DNA of 15,359 nucleotides from an uncultured Prevotella sp. (GTDB taxonomy: Bacteria > Bacteroidota > Bacteroidia > Bacteroidales > Bacteroidaceae): assembly GCA_937916405.1 (NCBI GenBank), contig CALFUF010000145.1, positions 1 through 15,359 of the forward strand, given 5' to 3'. Shown here piece by piece: positions 1 to 6,760 of this stretch. A program made the translations under genes and the position numbers. Position 1 is the stretch's first letter, and every line of letters begins with the position of its first letter. Under the pieces are notes generated by a model. That model was given only the letters and a program-made list of their open reading frames with translations. It was not told where the DNA came from and ran no database searches.

Positions 1-1405
1 GTACAATGCTGCTCATCTCACGGATGTAGCGATAGTGAGTCTCTTTCAACGTCGGTGTCTTAAAGCCTTGGCTCCATGAGGCACGCAGACGAAAGTCGCC
101 TATCGCCAACATGGTAGACAGTTTGGGAGTCAGACGGAAACCAAAGCCCTCATTGCGGTTCAGACGCAGACCTGGTGTGAGATGCAGTACTATCGTCTCA
201 CTGCCCAAGGTATGGTGCCACTCATCTTGCACATAGAGTGCCTCTGTATTATCGTTGGCTGTCTTTCCCTCAATACTTGTAGGTGCTTCCAGATAATCAT
301 AACGTGCCTCAAAGCCTGTACTCATCCTATGCTGATGTGGCAGTGTAAAGACACCCTTCAGATGTAGCATCGTACGCTCCTGATTGCTCTGAAGAGTCTT
401 TTGACCAGCAAAATAGGGATAGTCAAGAATCAGCAGCCCTTGATTGTCGAACCCTTCTGCCAAAGTCGTGGCTGTGAAGGCATGATAATAGGCATGCTTA
501 TTCCAGTCAATATCCAATGTTATGACATCTTTGGCGGCTGTCGTCCATTTTCCACCCACTGCCAGTGAGGCGTTGCGGTATTTCAAATCGAAGTTCTTGA
601 CATCATATTTGGCATACTTACCTTGTGGGCGATAGATTCCCTTTTGATAATATGAGCCAGAGGCACACAACTCCAATCGTGGCGATAGTGTCCATGTCAA
701 TTGTTCTGCTATCTGCCAGTTCGTATGCTCATTAACAGTCTTGTTTCGTGAGTCCGTAATGGGAGCAGCAGATGATGGGGTATATTCAGTTGCTGTATTT
801 TGCCATCCATCAGAGTGTTGAAGTTGGAAGTTTGTATAACTCTTCAACTGTCCGACGGCTATCCCAATGCCATTATGCTGTCTGATATCATGATAACGGC
901 TATAGCGTGTAGTGTTCTCTACCATGAACGCCTCATGGTGCTTTTTAGTGATGATATTGATGACTCCAGCAATCGCATCACTGCCATAAAGTGCACTCGA
1001 TGCGCCCTTGACAATTTCTATTTTCTCAATGTTGTGCGGATCGATGAGCGACAGGTCATTCTCTCCACCAACGTCACCATGCAGGCGCTTGCCGTCAATC
1101 AGCACAAGGATATAGTTATTGCCCAATCCGTTCATTTGCATCTGCGAGCCCATATCATTCTCGTTGAAAGCGAAGCTTGCAGTCAATCCAGAGAGGATAT
1201 CCTCAATACTCTTGCCAGCATACTGCTGTAGTTGCCTACCACTGATAACCTCTGTCTGTACAGGAGCATCTTTGAGCAGATGCTGTGTACCTGTTCCTGT
1301 TACCACGACCTCTTGTAAACTGTCATTACGCCAAATGTTACTTTGCGCACTGACAGTCATACAAGCATACATAGCCAGTATTCCTACCGTCAGAAATCTT
1401 TTCAT
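1..1405 (-). CDS. btuB: TonB-dependent outer-membrane receptor, BtuB-like (partial, C-terminus beyond left edge)
   Basis: This is an N-terminal fragment of 468 codons, open to the left edge. The start ATG at 1405-1403 is followed by a basic, hydrophobic signal peptide (MKRFLTVGILAMYACMTVSA) and a TonB box (EVVVTG, about residues 33-38). The plug domain follows, with the family patterns GLGNNYILVLIDGKRL, IEKIEIVKGASSALYG and AIAGVINIITKK. The rest is alternating beta-barrel sequence ending in the window around SWSQGFKTPTLKETHYRY. Such receptors sit in the outer membrane and import ligand using TonB energy. The upstream cobalamin riboswitch and the surrounding B12 genes argue that the ligand is a corrinoid. 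The family is usually about 600-700 residues, so roughly a quarter to a third is missing. Substrate assignment rests on context; receptor identity is clear. Confidence 0.93.
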   Translation of the reverse strand, partial: MKRFLTVGILAMYACMTVSAQSNIWRNDSLQEVVVTGTGTQHLLKDAPVQTEVISGRQLQQYAGKSIEDILSGLTASFAFNENDMGSQMQMNGLGNNYILVLIDGKRLHGDVGGENDLSLIDPHNIEKIEIVKGASSALYGSDAIAGVINIITKKHHEAFMVENTTRYSRYHDIRQHNGIGIAVGQLKSYTNFQLQHSDGWQNTATEYTPSSAAPITDSRNKTVNEHTNWQIAEQLTWTLSPRLELCASGSYYQKGIYRPQGKYAKYDVKNFDLKYRNASLAVGGKWTTAAKDVITLDIDWNKHAYYHAFTATTLAEGFDNQGLLILDYPYFAGQKTLQSNQERTMLHLKGVFTLPHQHRMSTGFEARYDYLEAPTSIEGKTANDNTEALYVQDEWHHTLGSETIVLHLTPGLRLNRNEGFGFRLTPKLSTMLAIGDFRLRASWSQGFKTPTLKETHYRYIREMSSIV

Positions 1406-1462
1406 TACTTCTGTTTGATTCACGCTAACGCATTTTCCTGTGCGTGCGTACATTAATTTAAT

Positions 1463-1625
1463 ATAGGCAGGTATTCTGACTTTCCTCAGTCTGCTTTACC
1501 TTCCCGACTTTCGTCAGTGGCGTTATACAAGCAAACCATCCAAAGAGGATTACAGCTGCAGGTACAGTTCTGGACTCTCACCAGATTCCCTTACATCAGG
1601 CGGCATCAACCACCAGATTGCCTAT
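1463..1625 (-). promoter_or_regulatory. Cobalamin (B12) riboswitch
   Basis: Read on the minus strand, this leader has the hallmarks of the cobalamin aptamer in order: GGGAATCTGGTGAGAGTCC then AGAACTGTACC and GCAGCTGTA (about 1550-1592), GCCACTG (1521-1515), and the terminal B12 box AGTCAGAATACCTGCC (1481-1466). A closing P1 stem pairs ATAGGCA (1625-1619) with TGCCTAT (1469-1463), which sets the ends. It lies 57 bases upstream of the receptor start and should reduce its expression when B12 is plentiful. The expression platform is unclear. Between 1421 and 1446 there are two competing short GC-rich stems (1428-1432 with 1441-1445, or 1421-1425 with 1442-1446), with no obvious U-tract, so control of translation initiation seems more likely than termination. 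Confidence 0.95.
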
Positions 1626-1632
1626 TCGTTTG

Positions 1633-1664
1633 CAAAATTAGTATAAATTTATTAAACCACCAAA
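1633..1664 (-). promoter_or_regulatory. Bacteroidetes-type promoter of the riboswitch/receptor transcript
   Basis: On the minus strand a -33 element TTTG (1664-1661) is followed after 20 bases by a -7 element TAATTTTG (1640-1633), a full match to the TAnnTTTG consensus. Transcription would begin at about 1625-1628, just where the P1 stem of the riboswitch opens, so promoter and aptamer positions support each other. The promoter is squeezed between the phosphatase stop codon (1675) and the aptamer. Confidence 0.8.
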
Positions 1665-1674
1665 TTTATTTGTA

Positions 1675-2346
1675 TTATTTCTCATCGAAACTTAACAATT
1701 CCTCCGGACGCTCTACAAAAGTAGTTGCACCATGTGTGGTAAGGAAGGTACGGTCCCTGAAGCCCCACAGGACACTCATACAGGGAATTCCCGCATTCCG
1801 AGCCGTTTGGATATCCACATCGCTGTCTCCTACATAAACAGCAGAGATATTGGATGGGAAAGGAACAGGAACCCCCAATTGTCGCATCGCCTCGAAGACC
1901 GTATCAGGAGCTGGTTTCTTATGGATACCCATTTCCTCATGTTCCCCGATAGCCACATCTATCTCTGGGAAGAAATGGGCAATCAGTTCTTGTGTGGCGG
2001 CCATCATCTTATTGCTGACTACAGCCAACTTCCCCCCACGAGATTTGAGAGTATGCAACATCTCAGGTATACCCTCGTATGGTTTTGTCGTATCAAGGGA
2101 ATGTGCCATATAATATTCTCGGAAGGTGGAAAAGATACGCTCGAAATCAGGATGGCCAGCACCTCCAGGGACAGCACGTTCCATCAACAGACGGACACCA
2201 TTACCCACGAAACGTCGGATATCATCTGTCGAATGTTCTGGCAATCCATATTGACGAAGAGTATGGTTAACTGATGAGGCTAGGTCTTGCAGGGTATCAA
2301 GTAAAGTACCATCAAGATCGAATATATATATGTCGTATACTTTCAT
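1675..2346 (-). CDS. HAD-superfamily phosphatase, phosphoglycolate-phosphatase-like
   Basis: This 223-residue protein carries all four HAD motifs. Motif I is FDLDGT at residues 9-14, with nucleophile D10 and acid/base D12. Motif II is VVSN with S111, motif III is HKKP with K144, and motif IV is GDSDVD at 173-178. The cap inserted after motif I (about residues 17-90) is helical, as in the Gph/PGMB branch. It probably dephosphorylates a small soluble metabolite in the cytoplasm; the sequence does not name the substrate. The start ATG lies 5 bases after a -7 promoter box, suggesting a leaderless message. No terminator is visible before the receptor leader 50 bases downstream, so read-through into the riboswitch is possible. 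Because the window has no CobC-type alpha-ribazole phosphatase, this neighbour is a candidate, but unproven, replacement. Confidence 0.9.
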   Translation of the reverse strand: MKVYDIYIFDLDGTLLDTLQDLASSVNHTLRQYGLPEHSTDDIRRFVGNGVRLLMERAVPGGAGHPDFERIFSTFREYYMAHSLDTTKPYEGIPEMLHTLKSRGGKLAVVSNKMMAATQELIAHFFPEIDVAIGEHEEMGIHKKPAPDTVFEAMRQLGVPVPFPSNISAVYVGDSDVDIQTARNAGIPCMSVLWGFRDRTFLTTHGATTFVERPEELLSFDEK

Positions 2347-2350
2347 GCTG

Positions 2351-2382
2351 CAAAGTTACTAAATGTATACGATTATTGCAAA
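2351..2382 (-). promoter_or_regulatory. Promoter of the HAD phosphatase gene
   Basis: On the minus strand TTTG (2382-2379), then 20 bases, then TAACTTTG (2358-2351) gives an exact Bacteroidetes -33/-7 pair. The -7 box ends 5 bases before the ATG at 2346, so the transcript would start at or within a base or two of the start codon. Its -33 element is only 4 bases from that of the divergent cobB promoter. Confidence 0.78.
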
Positions 2383-2386
2383 AATA

Positions 2387-2418
2387 TTTGCTTTTTATCT
2401 CAATTTAGACTACCTTTG
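2387..2418 (+). promoter_or_regulatory. Promoter of the cobB-cobQ-cbiB operon
   Basis: TTTG (2387-2390), a 20-base spacer and TACCTTTG (2411-2418) match the Bacteroidetes -33/-7 consensus. The ATG at 2426 begins 7 bases after the -7 box. This leaves essentially no leader and no room for a riboswitch, and it decides the start codon: an upstream in-frame ATG at 2363 would precede the promoter itself. Confidence 0.78.
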
Positions 2419-2425
2419 CACATTG

Positions 2426-3076
2426 ATGACAAAGTTTCTGATAGCGGCACCACATAGTGGCTCAGGCAAGACAACCATTGCCCGAGGAGTGATGGCATTA
2501 TTGGTACAGAAGGGTTATCTGGTGCAGCCTTTTAAGTGTGGACCTGATTATATCGATACCAAGTTTCATGCAAAAGTTTGTGGCAGGCCTTCTGTCAATC
2601 TAGACACGTTTATGGCAACACCAGAACATGTCCGTGAACTCTTTGAACGCTATGGACAAGACGCTGATGTCTGTATCGTAGAAGGAATGATGGGACTCTT
2701 TGACGGCTATGACAAGGACAAAGGCTCGTCGGCTGAGATTGCCCGTATTCTGGATATCCCCATTGTCTTAGTAGTTGACGCCAAATCCGCTGCTTATTCT
2801 ACGGCGGCATTGTTATCTGGCTTCCTTCATTTCCGTAACGACCTACGCTTTGGTGGTGTTATATATAATAAGGTGGGATCAGAGAAACATTACAGGATGC
2901 TACAAGAGGTATGTGAGGAGGTCGGTGTGGAATGTCTCGGCTATTTACCCAAAAATACCTCTTTAGAACAAGCATCCCGTTATTTGGGACTAGATTTTAG
3001 CGAGATACAGAAAAGTCCGGAGTTGATTCATTTATTAGAACAGAAAGTGAGATGGGAAAAGTTGTTAACGTTATGA
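2426..3076 (+). CDS. cobB: Cobyrinate a,c-diamide synthase, N-terminal ATP-binding half (split CobB/CbiA)
   Basis: This 216-residue frame holds the ATP-dependent amidoligase domain of CobB/CbiA, which activates the a and c carboxylates of (cobalt) cobyrinic acid for amidation from glutamine. It opens with the phosphate-binding loop APHSGSGKTT (residues 8-17), followed by FKCGPDYIDTKFH, VEGMMGLFDG and VLVVDAKS, all typical of the family. The glutaminase half is absent; it is encoded in the next frame, which starts inside this one. Intact family members are about 430-460 residues, so the two pieces (216 + 187) together make a slightly short enzyme. The start at 2426 is chosen because the promoter lies at 2387-2418. 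The last residues (WEKLLTL) resemble the normal end of this domain, so the stop falls at the domain boundary and not within a fold. Confidence 0.9.
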   Translation: MTKFLIAAPHSGSGKTTIARGVMALLVQKGYLVQPFKCGPDYIDTKFHAKVCGRPSVNLDTFMATPEHVRELFERYGQDADVCIVEGMMGLFDGYDKDKGSSAEIARILDIPIVLVVDAKSAAYSTAALLSGFLHFRNDLRFGGVIYNKVGSEKHYRMLQEVCEEVGVECLGYLPKNTSLEQASRYLGLDFSEIQKSPELIHLLEQKVRWEKLLTL

Positions 3077-3615
3077 TAGCAAGAAACAAAGAGTCGTTTT
3101 CCTTTCTCTATCAAGAGGTGATTGACTCTTTCCAACAAGTCCGTTTCTTCGACCCGGAAACAGAAGTTCCTAATCTGGAAGGGATTGATTTGTTGTATCT
3201 CCCTGGTGGTTATCCAGAGAAGCATTTGGAATCATTAGTCAAGGCGGAGACAACCCGCAAGGTTATCAAAGATTATGCCGAGAGAGGCGGACATATCTTT
3301 GCGGAATGTGGAGGGATGATGTATCTCTGTGAATCCATCGTGACAGATGACGGTGAGTATAAGATGTGTGGTGTACTACCATATCGGATTACCGCCAGAA
3401 TAGAAGACCGCAAATTATCATTAGGCTACCGACGATTCGTGTTAGATGGGAAAGAATATAGAGGACACGAGTTCCACTACACCCAATTCTTAGACGGGAA
3501 TCCCCCTAGCATCACCCAAGTCTATGATGCCAAAGGCAATCCTGTTGACACACCAGTCATAAGATATAAGAATGTATTGGCAAGTTATACGCATTTATAT
3601 TTGGTTGAGCGATGA
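3052..3615 (+). CDS. cobB: Cobyrinate a,c-diamide synthase, C-terminal glutaminase half (split CobB/CbiA)
   Basis: This 187-residue frame is the class I glutamine amidotransferase domain of CobB. It contains IARNKESFSFLY (normally VARDxAFxFxY), LLYLPGGYPE, the nucleophile motif FAECGG with C86, GHEFHYT, and the C-terminal histidine in THLYL (H181). It would release ammonia from glutamine for the synthetase half. It starts with ATG at 3052, overlaps the upstream frame by 25 bases in the -1 register, and follows a purine-rich AGAAAGTGAG stretch, so coupled translation as a separate subunit is plausible. One extra base in the GGGAAAAG tract (3056-3063) would join both halves, so a deletion or sequencing error is the alternative. 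It ends in a 4-base ATGA overlap with cobQ. Confidence 0.88.
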   Translation: MGKVVNVMIARNKESFSFLYQEVIDSFQQVRFFDPETEVPNLEGIDLLYLPGGYPEKHLESLVKAETTRKVIKDYAERGGHIFAECGGMMYLCESIVTDDGEYKMCGVLPYRITARIEDRKLSLGYRRFVLDGKEYRGHEFHYTQFLDGNPPSITQVYDAKGNPVDTPVIRYKNVLASYTHLYLVER

Positions 3616-5081
3616 GTGAGAGATTACATCCTTTGATGTTCGTAGGAACTGGCAGTGACGTGGGCAAGAGTGTGATTGCCGCAGGTTTCTGTCGTATCTT
3701 TCTGCAAGACGGCTATCATCCTGCTCCTTTCAAGGCGCAGAATATGTCCCTTAACTCCTATGCTACTCCCGAGGGTTTGGAGATAGGTCGTGCCCAAGCG
3801 GTCCAGGCAGAAGCAGCAGGAATACCTTGTCATACGGATATGAATCCTATATTATTAAAGCCTCAATCCGACCATACCTCACAAGTAGTACTCAATGGCA
3901 AACCAGTCGGCAACCAGTCGGCAGGTAGTTATTTCCGTGATGAGGGAAGGGACCATCTGCGCCAAGCTGTCCATGAGGCTTTCGACCGTCTATCGTCCCA
4001 TTATAACCCCATCGTCATGGAAGGAGCCGGAAGTATTTCTGAGATCAATCTCCGGAAAGTCGATTTGGTAAATATGCCGATGGCGATGTATGCCGGTGCT
4101 GATGTTATCCTTGTTGCCGACATAGACAGAGGTGGTGTTTTCGCAAGTGTCTACGGTAGCATCATGCTGCTTACTGAGGAAGAAAGAAAGTATGTTAAGG
4201 GAATCATTATCAATAAGTTCCGTGGTGACATTCAACTCTTCCAAGAGGGAGTTAAGATGATAGAAGATCTTTGTCATATTCCTGTCTTAGGAGTAGTTCC
4301 CTACTACACTGACATCCACATTGAAGAGGAAGACAGTGTGTCGTTAGAACACAAAGCACATCACGCCCAAAGCGCCACACTTAACTGTGCTGTGGTCCTT
4401 CTCCGACACATGAGCAACTTCACCGATTTCGATGTATTAGAGCGAGATTCCCGCATTCATCTTTATTATGCCAGCAATGCGTCAGACCTGGAAGATGCGG
4501 ATATCGTTATCCTACCTGGTTCCAAGTCTACTATTGACGACCTTTATCATCTTCGCCGTCATGGCATGGCGGAAGCTATTGTGAAGGCACGCCGTCGTGG
4601 TGCCACTATTCTAGGCATCTGTGGAGGTTATCAGATGATGGGACGCGAGGTATGTGACCCCCACCATACGGAAGGTGATATCGAGCGTATTCCCGGACTA
4701 GGATTATTACCAGTCACGACGATTATTGACGGTGAGAAGAAGACCAGACAAGTGACCTGTGAGTATGGAAAAGGTTACGAGATCCATCAAGGTACAACGA
4801 TGCCGTTAGAAGAAGCATCTCCACTGCTGCATCTGGATGATGGTACTGTAGACGGCTATCAAGTGGACGACCATTGTATGGGTACCTATGTTCACGGTAT
4901 TCTCGACAATGTCGCTTTCATTGACAAGTTATTGCACCCCTTTGCCGATAAACTGACGGAGAGCAACCGTTCCTTCGATTATCATGATTTCAAAGAAGAA
5001 CAATACAATCGCTTGGCAGCACATATCCGTCAGTATGTAGATGTTGCCCAGGTCTACAAGATTTTACGAGATCATGCCTGA
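3612..5081 (+). CDS. cobQ: Adenosylcobyric acid synthase (CobQ/CbiP)
   Basis: At 489 residues this is full length for CobQ, which amidates the b, d, e and g side chains of adenosylcobyrinic acid a,c-diamide using ATP and glutamine. The N-terminal synthetase domain shows VGTGSDVGKS (residues 11-20), KAQNMSLNSY, MNPILLKPQ, VMEGAGS and DIDRGGVFAS. The glutaminase domain begins near residue 255, with DIVILPGSKSTIDDL, the nucleophile motif GICGGYQMMG (C337), GYEIH (389-393) and the histidine motif GTYVHGI (H428). The start overlaps the stop of the split cobB by 4 bases, and its end overlaps cbiB by 8 bases, so the operon is tightly coupled. An 11-bp direct duplication at 3901-3922 encodes ordinary family sequence. 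Confidence 0.97.
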   Translation: MSERLHPLMFVGTGSDVGKSVIAAGFCRIFLQDGYHPAPFKAQNMSLNSYATPEGLEIGRAQAVQAEAAGIPCHTDMNPILLKPQSDHTSQVVLNGKPVGNQSAGSYFRDEGRDHLRQAVHEAFDRLSSHYNPIVMEGAGSISEINLRKVDLVNMPMAMYAGADVILVADIDRGGVFASVYGSIMLLTEEERKYVKGIIINKFRGDIQLFQEGVKMIEDLCHIPVLGVVPYYTDIHIEEEDSVSLEHKAHHAQSATLNCAVVLLRHMSNFTDFDVLERDSRIHLYYASNASDLEDADIVILPGSKSTIDDLYHLRRHGMAEAIVKARRRGATILGICGGYQMMGREVCDPHHTEGDIERIPGLGLLPVTTIIDGEKKTRQVTCEYGKGYEIHQGTTMPLEEASPLLHLDDGTVDGYQVDDHCMGTYVHGILDNVAFIDKLLHPFADKLTESNRSFDYHDFKEEQYNRLAAHIRQYVDVAQVYKILRDHA

Positions 5082-5985
5082 GGTCCTCTTTGCCATATTA
5101 CCCCTTTTAGGAGGTTGGTTCCTCGACTTATTATTGGGTGACCCGACTTGGCTTCCTCATCCTGTGGTATGGTTTGGGAAGATGATTGCATGGTGCGAAC
5201 ATCATCTTAATCAATGCTCACACCGTATGCTAAAAGGTGCTTTGACAGCCATTACCCTTATTATTTTCGTATACGTGATAGGACTTGCTATCACCACCTA
5301 CCTTCCCATCCTCAATATTATCATTATCTTTTTCTGTTTAGCAGGTACCACCCTTATCCGTGAAGTGCGACAAGTATTCATTGCCCTTGACAAGTCGCTA
5401 GATGACGGACGCCGACAAGTAGCCCGGATTGTAGGTAGAGACACTTCCGAGTTGTCTGCCCAAGAGGTGAGGACTGCAGCCCTTGAGACACTGGCTGAGA
5501 ACTTAAGTGATGGGGTGATAGCCCCCTTGCTCTGGCTTGCCGTATTAGGGACACCAGGGATGCTCGCTTATAAGATGGTGAACACCCTCGACTCCATGAT
5601 TGGCTACCATACAGAACGTTATAAGGAATTTGGTTGCTGGGCTGCCCATATCGATGACATCGCCAATTATATCCCTGCCCGTCTCTCTGCACTATTGATG
5701 ATTCTGGTTTCCGGCAAGTTGCGTCTATTCTCTTTCGTATGGAAATATGGAGACAAGCATGCCAGTCCTAACAGTGGTTATCCCGAGGCAGCCCTCGCGG
5801 GAATCCTGAACTGTCGCTTCGGAGGTCCCCATGACTATTTCGGAGAACGTTTCGACAAACCCTATATTGGTGATTATGAACGACCGCTCCATACTGACGA
5901 TATGAAAAAAGCCACCCTTGTCAATCGGATGGCTGAGATACTCATGATTTGCCTGATGGTCTTATACTATGGGATTCGCTACTAA
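5074..5985 (+). CDS. cbiB: Adenosylcobinamide-phosphate synthase (CbiB, called CobD in the aerobic pathway)
   Basis: This 303-residue integral inner-membrane protein attaches aminopropanol phosphate (or aminopropanol) to the f side chain of adenosylcobyric acid. Family signatures are LLLGDPTWLPHPVVWFGK near the N-terminus, ETLAENLSDGVIAPLLW, and NTLDSMIGYHTERYKEFG followed by HIDDIANYIPARLSALL. Hydrophobic spans occur at about residues 4-22, 50-90 and at the C-terminus. The ATG at 5074, overlapping the cobQ stop by 8 bases, puts the protein directly at the usual hydrophobic N-terminus; an upstream ATG at 5041 would add 11 unlikely residues. The gene runs tail to tail into cobS with a 24-base coding overlap. 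Confidence 0.95.
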   Translation: MPEVLFAILPLLGGWFLDLLLGDPTWLPHPVVWFGKMIAWCEHHLNQCSHRMLKGALTAITLIIFVYVIGLAITTYLPILNIIIIFFCLAGTTLIREVRQVFIALDKSLDDGRRQVARIVGRDTSELSAQEVRTAALETLAENLSDGVIAPLLWLAVLGTPGMLAYKMVNTLDSMIGYHTERYKEFGCWAAHIDDIANYIPARLSALLMILVSGKLRLFSFVWKYGDKHASPNSGYPEAALAGILNCRFGGPHDYFGERFDKPYIGDYERPLHTDDMKKATLVNRMAEILMICLMVLYYGIRY

Positions 5986-6759
5986 CAAGCAGACTATCAA
6001 GTAGACGGTCAACTCCACCAACAGGCAAACAGCACCGCAACAATCACCTGTATACCCTTGCAGACGATGACGGATAAGCAGATAGAGGAAATACATGACG
6101 ATGCAAGGCATAAAGACTATCATAGTCCATGGCAGACGGGTCAGATAGAGGAAGACCACCATCGGCAATAGTCCCTGAATGGTAATACTAATGCCAGCAA
6201 CCCACTCCATTTTCCGATAGACAGTTTTCGACTTCGCCTCTTCCTCCTTACGGGCATAAGGCATCATCATGACCAGTTGACTGGTGACCATCTTACTGAA
6301 CGGGTCAGCGGCAAAGATAGCCAACGCTGCTGTTTCTGGTGGCAACGAATAGAGAATGCCACCTAATAACAACTCATAGAAGACAAGTCCCAACACACCG
6401 TAAGTGCCAATCCGCGAGTCTTTCATGATGTCGAGGATTCGCTGGCGGTCCCTTCCTCCCCCACCAAAACCATCAAGGAAATCAGCCAGACCGTCCTCAT
6501 GCAACGCCCCTGTTATCAACAAACGGACGATGATAGCGATAATGACAGCGACAAGATAAGGCAGATACATACTACCTACAAACAAAGTGGCAGCCATGGC
6601 ACCACCTGTCAACCAACCTGTCAGGGGCCAATGCTCCACCACAGTCTTATAACATTCCTTGGGAGGCTCGTAGATTCGCCAGAATGGTAGTCGGGTGAAA
6701 TAGATAAACGCAGCCCAGATGCGGTCGTAGAATCGGGTTTGGTCGATGGGTATCTCCAT
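5962..6759 (-). CDS. cobS: Adenosylcobinamide-GDP ribazoletransferase (CobS)
   Basis: This 265-residue polytopic membrane protein carries out the last assembly step, joining adenosylcobinamide-GDP to alpha-ribazole (phosphate). The CobS signatures are FTRLPF at about residue 21, HWPLTGWLTGG, the metal-binding GALHEDGLADFLDGFGGGG (residues 84-102) followed by DRQRILDIMKDSRIGTYG, and near the C-terminus GYTGDCCGA (235-243). Several hydrophobic spans are evident (about 56-83, 120-150, 190-230, 245-262). The start ATG at 6759 is one base from the cobT stop, so it is the third gene of cobU-cobT-cobS. The 3' end overlaps convergent cbiB. A cobC phosphatase often found next to these genes in relatives is not present. 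Confidence 0.96.
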   Translation of the reverse strand: MEIPIDQTRFYDRIWAAFIYFTRLPFWRIYEPPKECYKTVVEHWPLTGWLTGGAMAATLFVGSMYLPYLVAVIIAIIVRLLITGALHEDGLADFLDGFGGGGRDRQRILDIMKDSRIGTYGVLGLVFYELLLGGILYSLPPETAALAIFAADPFSKMVTSQLVMMMPYARKEEEAKSKTVYRKMEWVAGISITIQGLLPMVVFLYLTRLPWTMIVFMPCIVMYFLYLLIRHRLQGYTGDCCGAVCLLVELTVYLIVCLLVANPIV

Positions 6760-6760
6760 A

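Noticed and set aside
800..1418. Plus-strand reading frames across 800-1418 and 182-367
   Set aside because: The minus strand encodes a continuous TonB-dependent receptor with clear motifs here; the plus-strand frames are shadows.
1732..2274. 180-codon plus-strand frame opposite the phosphatase
   Set aside because: No recognisable domain; it is antisense to a gene with complete HAD motifs.
2363..2425. Upstream ATG at 2363 as the start of cobB
   Set aside because: It would place the start before the -33/-7 promoter elements and add residues not found at the N-terminus of CobB.
3052..3076. Classical tandem-slip -1 frameshift site in cobB
   Set aside because: Zero-frame codons TGG GAA AAG do not form an X XXY YYZ heptamer, and I see no strong downstream stem. 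Only a weaker single-codon slip is possible, so this is not called as programmed frameshifting.
3901..3922. 11-bp direct duplication AACCAGTCGGC x2 in cobQ as an insertion like the heptamer arrays
   Set aside because: The encoded residues (GKPVGNQSAG) fit the normal CobQ sequence with no extra length, so this looks like coincidence of codon choice.
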